From CAVQJU01 sp963712905 (GTDB taxonomy: Bacteria; Acidobacteriota; Vicinamibacteria; Vicinamibacterales; CAVVIG01): DNA of 64,000 nucleotides. A program made the position numbers and the translations under genes. The stretch lies in the NCBI GenBank assembly GCA_963712905.1, contig CAVQJU010000010.1, forward strand, positions 558,001 through 622,000, read 5' to 3'. The notes beneath the pieces were generated by a model that ran no database searches, was not told the DNA's origin, and saw only the letters and a program-made list of their open reading frames with translations. Positions 35,619 through 44,541 of the stretch are shown here, one piece after another. Numbering within the stretch: the stretch's first letter is position 1; each line of letters opens with the position of its first letter.

Positions 35619-38360
35619 CTACTCAGACCTGAGAGCTTCGACCGGGTCGACGGACGCGGCCCGCCGCGCCGGCAGGTAGCTCGCGAGTACCGTGGCGATC
35701 ACCAGGACGACCGGCACCACTGCGTACGTCATCGGATCGAGTGCCGTGACGCCATACAACAGCGTCGACATCAGGCGTGTCAGGACCGCTGCCGCCCCCA
35801 GCCCGATCGCGACGCCCACAACTGCCAGCGCCAGCGCGTGGCGCACGAACATTCCTTTCAACTCGCCCCGCTGCGCGCCGAGCGCCGCGCGAATGCCGAT
35901 CTCGCGCCTTCGCTGCGACACCGTATAGGAGATCACGCCGTAGATGCCGACGACGCCGAGCAGCAGAGCCATCGCGGCGGCGATCGCCAGCATCACGAGC
36001 GTGAAGGACGTGCGCGCGAGAGACTGATCGTAGACCTCGCTCATGGTACGCGGCGAGACAGGCAGGCTGGAGTTCACCGACCAGACGGCTTGCCGGACCT
36101 GATTCAGGAACGCTTCCGTGCCGGTGCGCTCGCTGCGGACGACGAAGGTCACCTGGCGTATGGCATTCGGTCCCCCTGCCGTGCCGGACACAGAAGCGGA
36201 CATCGAAGGGAAGTACACGACGGCGGGCGCCTGCTGGTAAACACCGTTTTCACGAACATCCTGTACCACGCCGACTACTTCGTGCCGAGGCATGCCGGGA
36301 CCCTGGCGAAGCCGTTTGCCGAGCGCGGCTGCGGGTGTGGCCCAGAGTTCACGGGCAAGATTGTTGGAAATGATGACGACGGGTCTGAGGCCGTAGACTT
36401 CAGTCCACGTGATCTCGCGGCCCGCGACCAGCCTGGTGCCCGCAGTACGAAAGAAACCGGGCGAGACGTACTTGAACAAGCGGGGCGGCGGCGTGTCCGA
36501 TCCTCCTGGATCGGTCCTGTCGTCCGCGCGGATGGCGCCCGAGTTCAGGACGCCCAGGTTCGACCCGAACCCTTCCATGGGCATCGCGCTCCCGAACGCC
36601 GCGGAGGTCACACCCGGAATCGACGACAGCTTGTCCTGGATGTCGTTCTGCATGCGCGTCACTCGTTCCGGGTCCGGAGCGTGCGACGCCGCGATAAAGA
36701 TTCGCATGAGCTGGAGGCGCTCGGGTTGTGTGAATCCCGGCTCGACGGTTCGTATGGATTGGAACGTGCGAATCATCAATCCAGCGCTCACCAGGAGCAC
36801 GAGGGCGATGGCCACCTGAACCACCACCAGCACACTACGGGCGCGGTGGCGCTCGCGGCTGACGCTCGCTGTACGGCCGATGCTGCAAAGCACGGCCGAA
36901 ATCCGCGGCCCCGTGTATTTCAGCGCCGGAATCAATCCGAACAGCACGCTCGAACACAGCGAGAGAACGGCCGCGAATCCGAGGGTTCGCGCGTCGAGTG
37001 AGATTTCGCTCAGCCGCGGAAGATTCGCGGGACCGATGGCCAGCAACACGCGCAAGCCGGCGTACGCGAGCCCCACTCCCAGTGCGCCGCCCATCAAACC
37101 GAGCAGCACGCTTTCGATCAGCAGGCTCCCGACGATCCGCCCTCGGCCCGCGCCGAGCGCCGCACGCAGAGACAGCTCCCTCTGCCGCACCTCCGCCCGG
37201 ACCAGAAGCAGATTCGCCACGTTGGCGCAGGCGATGAGCATCACCAGGCCGATGGTCGCCATCACCACCCACAGAACGTCGATCACGCCGCCGACGACGT
37301 CTTGTTTCAGAGGACGAAGGGCGGGTGTGATTTTCCAGGTCTCGTAGGCTCGTGAACTTGTGCCCGGTCCGTCCGACCAGGAGCTCATCCAGATCGGGAC
37401 CATTCGCGCCATGTCGGCGCTGGCCTGGGCGATCGTGACTCCCGGCCTGAGCCGCGCGACGCCCTGATAATTGAAACCGCCCAGGGTCAGTCTTCCCCGA
37501 TCGAAAGCCGCCGGCCAGATCACATCCGCTTCAACATTGCCGAACCTGAATCCCCGAGGCATGACACCGACGACTTCCTTCGGGCGTGAATCGACGATGA
37601 TGCTGCGCCCGACGATGGATGGGTCTCCCCCGAAACGCCGCTGCCAATACCCGTAGCCGAGCATGATTGTGGTCGTCGCCTTGAAAACGCTTGGCGGCGG
37701 CCGGGTGGCTCCGGTCTGGTCCGCGACCGAGAGCCAGCGGCCGGCGGCAGGCGGAACGCCGAGCGCCTGGAGCACGCCATCGCTGATGAGGATCACTCGG
37801 ACCTGTTCCGGTTCGGCCTGCCCCGTCACCGTCGAGATCGTCGTGGTCCACACGCCCAGTGACTCGAAGGCCCGGTTTTCCTCCGCGTAGGTGAAATACA
37901 TGGATGGGGAAAGATTCAGCCCGTCGGAAGAACTCGATCCCGCAGCGCCAGGCGCGATCTGCCGGAGCGCCACCAATTCCTCCGGCCGCGGATACGGCAA
38001 GGGTTTGAGCAGGACGCCATCGAGGACGCTGAACACCGCGGTGTTCGCGCCAAATCCGAGCGCGAGCGTCAGCACGACGACCGCCGTGAACGTGAGGTTA
38101 CGGCGCATGGCGCGAAGGGCGTAGCGAACGTCCTGCCTGATCGCGTCAATTGCGGGGATGTGGAGCTGATCGCGATACGCGTCCCTGACCTGCGTGAGTC
38201 CACCCATCGCGCGTCGGGCGGCCACGCGGGCCTCGTCCGGCGCCAGTCCGCGTGCCCGTGCTTCAGCCTCGAGCGCGTCGAGGTGATGGGCCAGCTGCGC
38301 GTCCAGGTCCGCATCGAGCCGGCGCCGGCGAAACCGGTCGACGAGCCGGGGCCAGATCAT
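35619..38360 (-). CDS. ADOP-family ABC permease (MacB/FtsX type)
   Basis: A 913-residue acidobacterial duplicated orphan permease. Residues 1-80 are a soluble region typical of PadR-linked permeases, with DADLDAQLAHHLDALEAEAR and ARRAMGGLTQVRDAYRD. Then come MacB-like periplasmic core, FtsX helices, a second periplasmic core and a second FtsX block: LALGFGANTAVFSVLDGVLL, LLVRAEVRQRELSLRAALGA and VSYTVSQRRREIGIRAALGA are the paired signature loops. The C-terminus ends SYLPARRAASVDPVEALRSE. No ATPase gene is adjacent, as expected for 'orphan' permeases. It overlaps the PadR gene by 4 bases (ATGA) and so is translationally coupled to it. Probable role: export of a peptide, lipid or drug. Confidence 0.88.
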   Translation of the reverse strand: MIWPRLVDRFRRRRLDADLDAQLAHHLDALEAEARARGLAPDEARVAARRAMGGLTQVRDAYRDQLHIPAIDAIRQDVRYALRAMRRNLTFTAVVVLTLALGFGANTAVFSVLDGVLLKPLPYPRPEELVALRQIAPGAAGSSSSDGLNLSPSMYFTYAEENRAFESLGVWTTTISTVTGQAEPEQVRVILISDGVLQALGVPPAAGRWLSVADQTGATRPPPSVFKATTTIMLGYGYWQRRFGGDPSIVGRSIIVDSRPKEVVGVMPRGFRFGNVEADVIWPAAFDRGRLTLGGFNYQGVARLRPGVTIAQASADMARMVPIWMSSWSDGPGTSSRAYETWKITPALRPLKQDVVGGVIDVLWVVMATIGLVMLIACANVANLLLVRAEVRQRELSLRAALGAGRGRIVGSLLIESVLLGLMGGALGVGLAYAGLRVLLAIGPANLPRLSEISLDARTLGFAAVLSLCSSVLFGLIPALKYTGPRISAVLCSIGRTASVSRERHRARSVLVVVQVAIALVLLVSAGLMIRTFQSIRTVEPGFTQPERLQLMRIFIAASHAPDPERVTRMQNDIQDKLSSIPGVTSAAFGSAMPMEGFGSNLGVLNSGAIRADDRTDPGGSDTPPPRLFKYVSPGFFRTAGTRLVAGREITWTEVYGLRPVVIISNNLARELWATPAAALGKRLRQGPGMPRHEVVGVVQDVRENGVYQQAPAVVYFPSMSASVSGTAGGPNAIRQVTFVVRSERTGTEAFLNQVRQAVWSVNSSLPVSPRTMSEVYDQSLARTSFTLVMLAIAAAMALLLGVVGIYGVISYTVSQRRREIGIRAALGAQRGELKGMFVRHALALAVVGVAIGLGAAAVLTRLMSTLLYGVTALDPMTYAVVPVVLVIATVLASYLPARRAASVDPVEALRSE

Positions 38361-38695
38361 GACTCTCCCGCCTTCTTCGCGAGGAACCTTGCCATGAGCG
38401 TCACCGTCGTTTCCCAGTTTCTGGTCTCTTCGTGAATCTGGCGGCGGCCGCGGGCGGTGAGCTCGTAGAACTTGGCCTTGCGGTTGTTCTCTGAAACGCC
38501 CCAGCGGGACTTGATCCAGCGCCGGTGCTCGAGCCGGAGAAGCGCGGGATAGAGCGTGCCCTGGTTCAAGTCGAGCAGGCCCTGCGACACCTGGAGGATG
38601 CGTTTGGCCAGGCCGAACCCATGCTGCGGCCCCATCACGTCCAGCGTCCGCAGCACCATGAGATCGAGCGTGCCTTGCAGCACTTCTGTTGGCAT
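38357..38695 (-). CDS. PadR-family transcriptional regulator
   Basis: A 112-residue winged-helix repressor. The start MPTEVLQGTLDLMVLRTLDV and the following GPQHGFGLAKRI, LDLNQGTLYPALLRLEHRRW (recognition helix) and NRKAKFYELTARGRRQI (wing) are diagnostic of PadR. It heads the operon with the ADOP permease, the standard pairing in Acidobacteria. No Shine-Dalgarno precedes the ATG. A palindrome 24 bases upstream is a candidate autoregulatory site. The ligand is unknown, often a phenolic compound or drug in this family. Confidence 0.9.
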   Translation of the reverse strand: MPTEVLQGTLDLMVLRTLDVMGPQHGFGLAKRILQVSQGLLDLNQGTLYPALLRLEHRRWIKSRWGVSENNRKAKFYELTARGRRQIHEETRNWETTVTLMARFLAKKAGES

Positions 38696-38718
38696 TCTAG
38701 AGGAGCCTGTCCGATCTC

Positions 38719-38734
38719 ATGTTGAATGTCAACA
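38719..38734. promoter_or_regulatory. Candidate PadR operator
   Basis: TGTTGA-ATG-TCAACA (38720-38734) is a 6-bp inverted repeat and is preceded by A, giving ATGT-N8-AACA, close to the ATGT-N8-ACAT PadR consensus. The minus strand reads TTGACA here, a good -35 box, so binding would block the PadR/permease promoter. Confidence 0.5.
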
Positions 38735-38793
38735 GAAGGTCTCACTCGTGCCGTTGACCGCGTGGAGGACGTTCCGGCAGCATGGAAGGACCT

Positions 38794-39261
38794 ATGAGCC
38801 ACAAATACGAAGCACGCGTCACATGGTCGCGTCAGAACACCGAGAAATTCACGGACAACCGCTACAGCCGCGCCCACGAGTGGTCGTTCGACGGCGGCAT
38901 CACAGTGCGCGCCTCGTCGTCTCCGTCGGTCGTGCCGCTGCCGCTGTCGGCGGCTGACGCCGTGGATCCCGAGGAGGCGCTCATCGCGTCGGCGTCGAGC
39001 TGCCACATGCTCTATTTCCTGTTCTTCGCGGCCAAGAAGGGCTTCGTCATCGATCGGTACGAGGACGAAGCCTTCGGTGTTCTCGAGAAGAACGAGGCTG
39101 GCAAGATGTTCATGTCCAGGATCACCCTCAGGCCGAAGGTCACGTTCTCAGGAGACAAGACGCCGTCCGCCGATGAGCTGAACGCGCTGCATCACAGCGC
39201 GCACGAGGAGTGCTTCATCGCCACGTCGCTCAAGAGTGAGATGGTGATTGAAGCGAGGTAG
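38794..39261 (+). CDS. OsmC-family peroxiredoxin
   Basis: I choose the ATG at 38794 (MSHKYEARVTW); GGAAGGA precedes it, and an in-frame ATG at 38782 is possible. The product has 155 residues. The peroxidatic and resolving cysteines are C70 in SASSCHMLYF and C140 in HEECFIATS. PEEALIASASSCHM is the typical OsmC helix start. Such proteins reduce organic hydroperoxides using lipoylated proteins or thiols in the cytosol. It stands alone between the PadR gene and a cupredoxin gene. Confidence 0.88.
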   Translation: MSHKYEARVTWSRQNTEKFTDNRYSRAHEWSFDGGITVRASSSPSVVPLPLSAADAVDPEEALIASASSCHMLYFLFFAAKKGFVIDRYEDEAFGVLEKNEAGKMFMSRITLRPKVTFSGDKTPSADELNALHHSAHEECFIATSLKSEMVIEAR

Positions 39262-39328
39262 AACACTACGGCTGTGTTGAGACGGTTGAGTCTGGTGTGA
39301 CGGCACATGCGTTGCACCGCCTTGTTAC

Positions 39329-39739
39329 ATGGCTTTCAAGAACTCAATCGTCACGCGATCTACGGTCGGGGCGGTGGCCCTGCTCGCGCTGTTCGCTGTC
39401 GGATGCGGCAAATCGAGCAATCCCGGCACGACCTCGCCAATCTCTCCGACGAACCCGGAGGGCACGAACCCACCCAATCTGCTCACCGTGACCATCAAGA
39501 ATGGCGTGTACTCGCCAAATCCGGTCATGGTGAAAGCCGGCCAGTCCGTCAACTGGTTGAACTCGGACTCGATCATGCACAGCGCCACGGACCCCGGCGT
39601 GTTCGATACCGGAAACATCTCGCCGACCAGCGCCCACAGCGACAAAGGCGACCAGGTCACGTTCAACACCGCAGGCACGTTCAACTATCACTGCACGCTC
39701 CACACGAACGAGACGGCGACGATCGTCGTGACCCAATAG
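39329..39739 (+). CDS. Cupredoxin-like (plastocyanin/azurin type) lipoprotein
   Basis: A 136-residue protein with a lipoprotein signal (FAVGCGKS, lipid-modified C26), a Pro/Thr-rich linker, and a single cupredoxin domain. Copper ligands visible are H84 (SIMHSATDPG), C122 and H125 (NYHCTLHTNE). The usual axial Met after the second His is not present; TNETATIVV follows instead, so the site may be a modified type 1 or a type 2-like centre. It is probably a periplasmic, outer-membrane-attached electron carrier or copper chaperone. The gene is followed by a monooxygenase-like gene 1 kb away that would also need copper. Confidence 0.8.
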   Translation: MAFKNSIVTRSTVGAVALLALFAVGCGKSSNPGTTSPISPTNPEGTNPPNLLTVTIKNGVYSPNPVMVKAGQSVNWLNSDSIMHSATDPGVFDTGNISPTSAHSDKGDQVTFNTAGTFNYHCTLHTNETATIVVTQ

Positions 39740-39775
39740 CGTTTTGTTTTGGCCGCCGGCGGGAGTCCAGCGTCC

Positions 39776-39781
39776 TATAAT
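39776..39781 (+). promoter_or_regulatory. Consensus -10 box before the Cys-type hydrolase
   Basis: A perfect TATAAT lies 20 bases before the ATG at 39802, and AGGAGGG follows as ribosome binding site. No -35 hexamer is convincing at 16-18 bases spacing. Confidence 0.45.
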
Positions 39782-39801
39782 GTCCCAGCCAAGGAGGGAC
39801 G

Positions 39802-40656
39802 ATGGACCCGAAGAGACGTGCGCTGCTGGCGGCGGGTGCTGCGGCCGCGGCAACGGCCGCCATGCCACGCGTTCTTGCGCAGCAACCGAGCCGCAGTGGA
39901 ACGGGGAAGTTCTACGAAAAGGGCTCCGTTCGCATTTACTACGAGGAGGCCGGGGCCGGCTTCCCCCTCTTGCTGCTCCCGGGCGGCGGCCTGAACTCGA
40001 CGATTGCCTTCTTCACCGGCAACGCGCCGTTCAACGCGATCGACGAGTTCAAAAGCGAGTACCGCTGCATCACCGCGGACCTGCGCAACGCGCCCACCGG
40101 CCAGTCCACTGGACCTGTCGAGGTTGACCGGCCGTGGGAATCCTATGCCGACGACCATCTCGGCCTGATGGATCACCTGGGTATCGACAGGTTCATGGTG
40201 ATGGGTTTCTGCATCGGCGGCCCGTTCATCTTCAGTTTGCTCAAGCGCGCGCCCAATCGTATTGCGGGAGCCGTGGTGGCGCAGCCCGTGGGCTGGCGTC
40301 CGGAGATGCGCGACCCGGGGTACCCGGGCGCATTCTGGAAAGGCTGGCCGGCGCAGATTACCGCGAAGCGCCCCGAGATTCCCAAGCAGACGGCCGAGCA
40401 GTTCGTGACCAGGATGTTCGAGACCAATCCTGATTTCCTGTTCACCGTGACGCGCGATTTCGTGCGCGCGTGCCAGAATCCCATCCTGGTCCTGCCCGAC
40501 GAGGTCCCCGCGCACCCCTATGCGGTTGCGATGGAGTGCGCGATGCTCGCGCCGCGAGCCGAAGTGAGCATGTTCCCCTGGAAGGAACCGAAGGAGCGGA
40601 TTCCGCTGGCGGTGCGCCAAATTCATTCGTTCCTCCGCGCGCATCGCCTGGCCTGA
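39802..40656 (+). CDS. Alpha/beta hydrolase with Cys at the nucleophile elbow
   Basis: A 284-residue protein with a Tat-like signal (MDPKRRALLAAGAAAAATAA, two Arg then a hydrophobic Ala stretch) ending near PRVLAQQ. Strand/oxyanion region PLLLLPGGGLN; nucleophile elbow VMGFCIGGPF places Cys137 where Ser is normal. A C-terminal segment with PYAVAMECAMLAP and EVSMFPWKEPKE precedes the last helix. Cys nucleophiles occur in dienelactone hydrolases, but the rest of the protein is more like epoxide-hydrolase-type alpha/beta enzymes. The missing clear C-terminal catalytic His is notable; it may be an unusual hydrolase or non-hydrolytic binding protein. Confidence 0.75.
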   Translation: MDPKRRALLAAGAAAAATAAMPRVLAQQPSRSGTGKFYEKGSVRIYYEEAGAGFPLLLLPGGGLNSTIAFFTGNAPFNAIDEFKSEYRCITADLRNAPTGQSTGPVEVDRPWESYADDHLGLMDHLGIDRFMVMGFCIGGPFIFSLLKRAPNRIAGAVVAQPVGWRPEMRDPGYPGAFWKGWPAQITAKRPEIPKQTAEQFVTRMFETNPDFLFTVTRDFVRACQNPILVLPDEVPAHPYAVAMECAMLAPRAEVSMFPWKEPKERIPLAVRQIHSFLRAHRLA

Positions 40657-40741
40657 ACTCGGGAAGAGCCGCTAACGCCGGGGTCGGGTATCATTGGCTC
40701 ACTCGCGCCCGTCCATCACATCCATCACAGGGAGGCTGGCG

Positions 40742-42148
40742 ATGCGCTTTCAAATCCTTCGAGTGTCGGCCGTCGTTCTCGCTGCCCTGACCGGCGGCGT
40801 GCTGACCGCGGATTCTCCCGCCGTCACCTTCCACAAGGACGTGGAACCGATCCTCCAGAAGAATTGCCAGACATGCCATCGGCCCGGACAGGTCGCGCCG
40901 ATGTCGTTCATGACGTACGACGCCGTCCGCCCCTACGCCAGGGCGATGAAGACGGCGGTGACGTCCGGGAAGATGCCGCCGTGGTTCGCGGACCCGCATT
41001 ACGGCCCCTACCTGAATGACCGCTCGCTGAGCGAGCGCGAGATCCAGACGATCGCGAACTGGGTGGACGCCGGCGCACCGGAAGGCGCCGCGAGCGACGC
41101 CCCGCCGGCCGTTCGGTGGCCGGAAGGCTGGGGCATCACGCCGGACATCATCGTGGAGGGTCCGACGACCGACGTCCCTGCCAGCCCGAAGAACAACGTC
41201 GTCGAGTGGATCACGGTCATCATGCCCACCGGCTTCAAGAAAGACACGTGGGTGACGTCCGTGCAGATCAAGCCGGAGTTCCCGGAGATCACGCATCACC
41301 TGTGCATCAGCTACGTTCCGCACAACCCGGGTTACAAGTACGGCGTCGCGTACTGGGCGGACAAAGAACGCGACGGCGACGGCGCGGCGCTGCCCGACAA
41401 GGGGCCGACGTTCCTCGGCAGCGGCACTGCGCGGAGCACCGACGACGATCCCACGCCGGTTACGGTTCGCGATGGCGTGCGCGTGCCGCCGCCGGCCGGC
41501 GCGGAAGACTGCTATCTGCCGGGAAACTTCGCCGCAGACTACAGGCCGATCAACGCGGCCAAGTTGATTCCCGCGGGATCCGACATCACGTTCAACCTGC
41601 ACTACACGCCGAACGGGAAGGCGCTGACCGATCACGTGAAGGTCGGATTCACGGTGATCGACAAGGCGCCCGAACGGCGTTACCTGTCGTTCCTCACCAG
41701 CTCGCCCACCGATCCGAAGCGGTTCGCGATTCCGCCGAACACGCCGAACTGGGAGAGCCCGTCCGCCGAGGTCACGTTCCTGCAGGACGCCGAGCTCGTG
41801 TACCTGATGCCGCACATGCACGCGCGCGGCAAGGACATGACGTACTCCCTCGAGTTTCCCGACGGACGGAAACAGGTGATTCTCAGCGTGCCGCGCTACG
41901 ACTTCAACTGGCAGCTGGGCTACAACGTCTCCATCAACGTGCCGAAGGGCACGAAGCTCCACGTGGACGCGCACTTCGATAACTCGACCAGCAACAAATC
42001 CAATCCGGATCCGAACAAGACCGTCTACTACGGAACGATGACGTGGGAAGAGATGATGAACCCCTTCTACAGCGTCGTCGTTCCGATAGACGTCGATCCG
42101 CGAAACGTCGTCCGCAGCAAGTACCAGCAGGTCGGCGGCGGGGGCTAG
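40742..42148 (+). CDS. Secreted cytochrome-c/copper monooxygenase-like protein
   Basis: Start at ATG 40742, with GGGAGG upstream; 468 residues. A signal peptide of about 22 residues is followed by a heme c site CQTCH (C42, C45, H46) within a short planctomycete-type cytochrome c domain (FHKDVEPILQKNCQTCHRPG, MPPWFADPHYGPYLNDR). The second half resembles the two-domain Cu(II) ascorbate-dependent monooxygenase fold: EITHHLCISYVP, the HYTP strand NLHYTPNG, and PHMHARGKDMTYSLEFPDG with the H-x-H copper motif. Such cytochrome-monooxygenase hybrids are widespread in Acidobacteria and remain uncharacterised. It likely oxidises an extracellular or periplasmic substrate using copper, with heme-mediated electron supply. 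Confidence 0.8.
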   Translation: MRFQILRVSAVVLAALTGGVLTADSPAVTFHKDVEPILQKNCQTCHRPGQVAPMSFMTYDAVRPYARAMKTAVTSGKMPPWFADPHYGPYLNDRSLSEREIQTIANWVDAGAPEGAASDAPPAVRWPEGWGITPDIIVEGPTTDVPASPKNNVVEWITVIMPTGFKKDTWVTSVQIKPEFPEITHHLCISYVPHNPGYKYGVAYWADKERDGDGAALPDKGPTFLGSGTARSTDDDPTPVTVRDGVRVPPPAGAEDCYLPGNFAADYRPINAAKLIPAGSDITFNLHYTPNGKALTDHVKVGFTVIDKAPERRYLSFLTSSPTDPKRFAIPPNTPNWESPSAEVTFLQDAELVYLMPHMHARGKDMTYSLEFPDGRKQVILSVPRYDFNWQLGYNVSINVPKGTKLHVDAHFDNSTSNKSNPDPNKTVYYGTMTWEEMMNPFYSVVVPIDVDPRNVVRSKYQQVGGGG

Positions 42149-42243
42149 CAACCCGGGCGGGACTCCACAGCGTTGCGCGCCTTTGCGCTGGTTCCATCAC
42201 CCGAGGACTGCGTTCCGCGGGCCCCAGATCCGAAAACACCAGC

Positions 42244-42747
42244 ATGGGATTCCTGCAGGAGCTCCTCGCGACGGACGAGCGCCGGGCGCTGGAGTTCTTC
42301 GTCGTGGGTTTGCGGGATGTGTCAGGGCCCGCGGTCGATCGACAGGAACTTTTCTACAACGCCAGCGTGCTTGCGCATTACACGCTGGTTTCTACACACG
42401 CGGCCACCGATACCCCTTCGCCACGGACGCTCGCGGACGTCTTCGATGGGTTCGTGACCAACACGAGCCTGCGTCAGGACGGGCCGATGCTCGAAACAGC
42501 CGGGGCGCACTGTCTCCTCCTGGCGGGCTTCTTCGAAGGGCAGATGCGGCGCCGGCACAACATCCGATGGTACGCCACGCTCGGCGCCGATTTTTTCGGC
42601 CGCGCAGCGGATCAGGAGGTTTCCGAGCCAAAGGCCCGGCTCCTGCGGGCCATCGCGCGCGGGTTCGAGCCATGGCGCCGGCGTCACGCCCGCCTGGGGC
42701 GCGAGCTCCGCGATAAGGCGTATCTGCTCACGCCGCCGCCGGCATAG
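42244..42747 (+). CDS. Hypothetical protein, first gene of a two-gene module
   Basis: A 167-residue, all-helical-looking cytosolic protein starting MGFLQELLATDERRALEFF. Conserved-looking blocks are FFVVGLRDVSGPAVDRQELF, NASVLAHYTLVSTHA, ADVFDGFVTNTSLRQDGPML, GAHCLLLAGFFEGQMRRRHN and IRWYATLGADFFGRAADQEV. No signal peptide, membrane helix or known catalytic motif is visible, and I do not recognise the family. No clear ribosome binding site precedes the ATG. The next gene begins 28 bases after its stop, so a functional pair is likely. Confidence 0.6.
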   Translation: MGFLQELLATDERRALEFFVVGLRDVSGPAVDRQELFYNASVLAHYTLVSTHAATDTPSPRTLADVFDGFVTNTSLRQDGPMLETAGAHCLLLAGFFEGQMRRRHNIRWYATLGADFFGRAADQEVSEPKARLLRAIARGFEPWRRRHARLGRELRDKAYLLTPPPA

Positions 42748-42775
42748 GAACCGCGAACTCGGATACATTCGTCGC

Positions 42776-44539
42776 TTGACTCTCCATCCCGAGGTGCCGT
42801 TTCAGGCACACATCGAGCTTCTCCAATTCTTCCTGGCCCGCCGCGACAACATCGTCGATCAGCTGCAAGGAATACTGAACGCCCAGCGAAAGCCGATCGA
42901 ATACCTGCAAGACGGTCCCCTTCTGTCTCGGCACGTTGAGGATTGCTTCTTCACGCTCAGCGGGATCACTCACAGCCAGTTGCGTCTGAGAGGTCAATTA
43001 GAAGAAGCGCATTGGGCAAGTGGATTCAGGCCCCGTGAGATGCCGGGGCTGTACAACGGCCTGATCGATCCGGCGGAGATGATGATGCGGGGGTTTTATC
43101 TGTGGCGGCAGACGCGTTGGCCGGGTCGCAACGGTCGAGTCCGTTACGCGCACACGCTGTTCAACTTGTATGTGATCAGATGCCTCGAGCTGTTGACCAT
43201 GCGCCTGTGGGACGCCGGCTCGAGCAGTGCCCCAGACCGGGTCGAAGACCGGCTCTCGCACGTTCAAGGCGTGCTCGACGATCTCTGTACAAGCGCGCCC
43301 GCCGATCAGCCTGTGCTCGTGCGCGATGCGCGATGGCTGATCCAGCTGGCGCAGAGCCCCGCGACCGATGACCTGGGTGCCTATTTCCACGTCGCCGAAC
43401 AGATAGCAGAGAGCTTTTCGGCAGAGGACCGGATTGCAATCCACAAGGCCGGTGTTCGAATGACGGCCGGCCACCTGCGCTCGCAGATTCGCTACTACTC
43501 CACGAAGAAGGCCGTGTCTTTCGATGAGCACAGCGTGGTTCTCATCACTCGCGATTCGAATGCCCTTGATTTCGCGTTGCTGATTCAAGAACTCGTGCCG
43601 CTGCTCGAGGCCTATGAAGACGCCTGGCGCAGTGGAGATAGTCAGCAAAGGCTCGACCTGGCAGGCGTCATCTGTCAGGGCGTTTCTCCGGATCCGGAGT
43701 TGTTTCTGAATCGCGTCGAGTTGTTGGGCGCCTACAGCATGATCGAGCATCTCTTTGTCACGACCGATCGCGATGGGCACGCCGTCTACACGTCCATGGG
43801 ACGACGGCACGTTCAGATGCTCCAGGAATACGAAGCGCGGATCGGCCGCCTGTCGAAGCCGTTGTACGACGATTGCGTGCACTTCCGGCCGGTTGCCGGC
43901 GCGTATTCTCCGTACGGCGTCCTGTATGGGTTTTCATCTCATCTCATCGAACATATGGCGTTCAAGACCTTGCAGCCCGATGCCGTGACGCGCTTCAGCC
44001 TGGAAGATGTCTTTGCCGATGGGGACGCCGGCACCGGCAAGCTCGCCTGGGTGAGCAGTTGGCGGAAGTTACCCCACGTCAAACCCGAAGTGGAAAGGCT
44101 GTTCGACTACCCGCAACAGTTTGCCGAAGACGTGTTCGATCGGATCGAGCAGGCGCTGCGCAGATGCGCTTCGGGTGATGATGCGAACGCTGCTGTTCGG
44201 ACCGGGCGCCTGTTCGTCGTGCCCGACGACGATCTACAGGCCGATTCCAGCGCGTCGCTGATTCCCGACCTTCCGAGCCGGTACATCGGATCGTCGGACA
44301 TGCAGATCGTGGCTGCCCGGAAGGCTGAATTTCATGACGAGCCTCGTCTCTCGAGCGATCGGCGTGAAGCGAGGTGCCTTCTGAGTTACAAGACGCCCGG
44401 CGGATGGGTGGCCATCAAGAAGGCCATCCTCACCGAGGTGTTAGGGGCCGGGCGCGACGCGAAGATTGCCGGGCTGTCCCCCGTGGCCGCTGGAGCGTTG
44501 AAGTTGATGTGTCGCGATCTGGTTGTTCTTCCGGAGTAG
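42776..44539 (+). CDS. Large hypothetical protein, second gene of the module
   Basis: A 587-residue soluble protein starting at TTG (MTLHPEVPFQAHIELLQFFL); I see no better start. It is helical and aromatic-rich, with blocks FRPREMPGLYNGLIDPAEMM, MRGFYLWRQTRWPGRNGRVR, YAHTLFNLYVIRCLELLTMR, RMTAGHLRSQIRYYSTKKAV and SFSLEDVFADGD-like sequence near residue 410. The C-terminus has GRLFVVPDDDLQADSS and SYKTPGGWVAIKKAILTEVL. No P-loop, helicase, nuclease or membrane motif is found. Codons show the same GC-rich usage as neighbours, though slightly less extreme. Combined with the preceding gene this is an unassigned two-gene module; I cannot suggest a function from sequence. Confidence 0.6.
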   Translation: MTLHPEVPFQAHIELLQFFLARRDNIVDQLQGILNAQRKPIEYLQDGPLLSRHVEDCFFTLSGITHSQLRLRGQLEEAHWASGFRPREMPGLYNGLIDPAEMMMRGFYLWRQTRWPGRNGRVRYAHTLFNLYVIRCLELLTMRLWDAGSSSAPDRVEDRLSHVQGVLDDLCTSAPADQPVLVRDARWLIQLAQSPATDDLGAYFHVAEQIAESFSAEDRIAIHKAGVRMTAGHLRSQIRYYSTKKAVSFDEHSVVLITRDSNALDFALLIQELVPLLEAYEDAWRSGDSQQRLDLAGVICQGVSPDPELFLNRVELLGAYSMIEHLFVTTDRDGHAVYTSMGRRHVQMLQEYEARIGRLSKPLYDDCVHFRPVAGAYSPYGVLYGFSSHLIEHMAFKTLQPDAVTRFSLEDVFADGDAGTGKLAWVSSWRKLPHVKPEVERLFDYPQQFAEDVFDRIEQALRRCASGDDANAAVRTGRLFVVPDDDLQADSSASLIPDLPSRYIGSSDMQIVAARKAEFHDEPRLSSDRREARCLLSYKTPGGWVAIKKAILTEVLGAGRDAKIAGLSPVAAGALKLMCRDLVVLPE

Positions 44540-44541
44540 CG

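Noticed and set aside
35616..37001. A 461-residue plus-strand frame opposite the permease gene
   Set aside because: Low-complexity shadow of the ADOP permease, which is complete and has clear family signatures.
40691..42151. A 486-residue minus-strand frame opposite the cytochrome-monooxygenase gene
   Set aside because: Antisense shadow; lacks any motif, whereas the plus strand has a signal peptide, CxxCH and HxH copper motifs.
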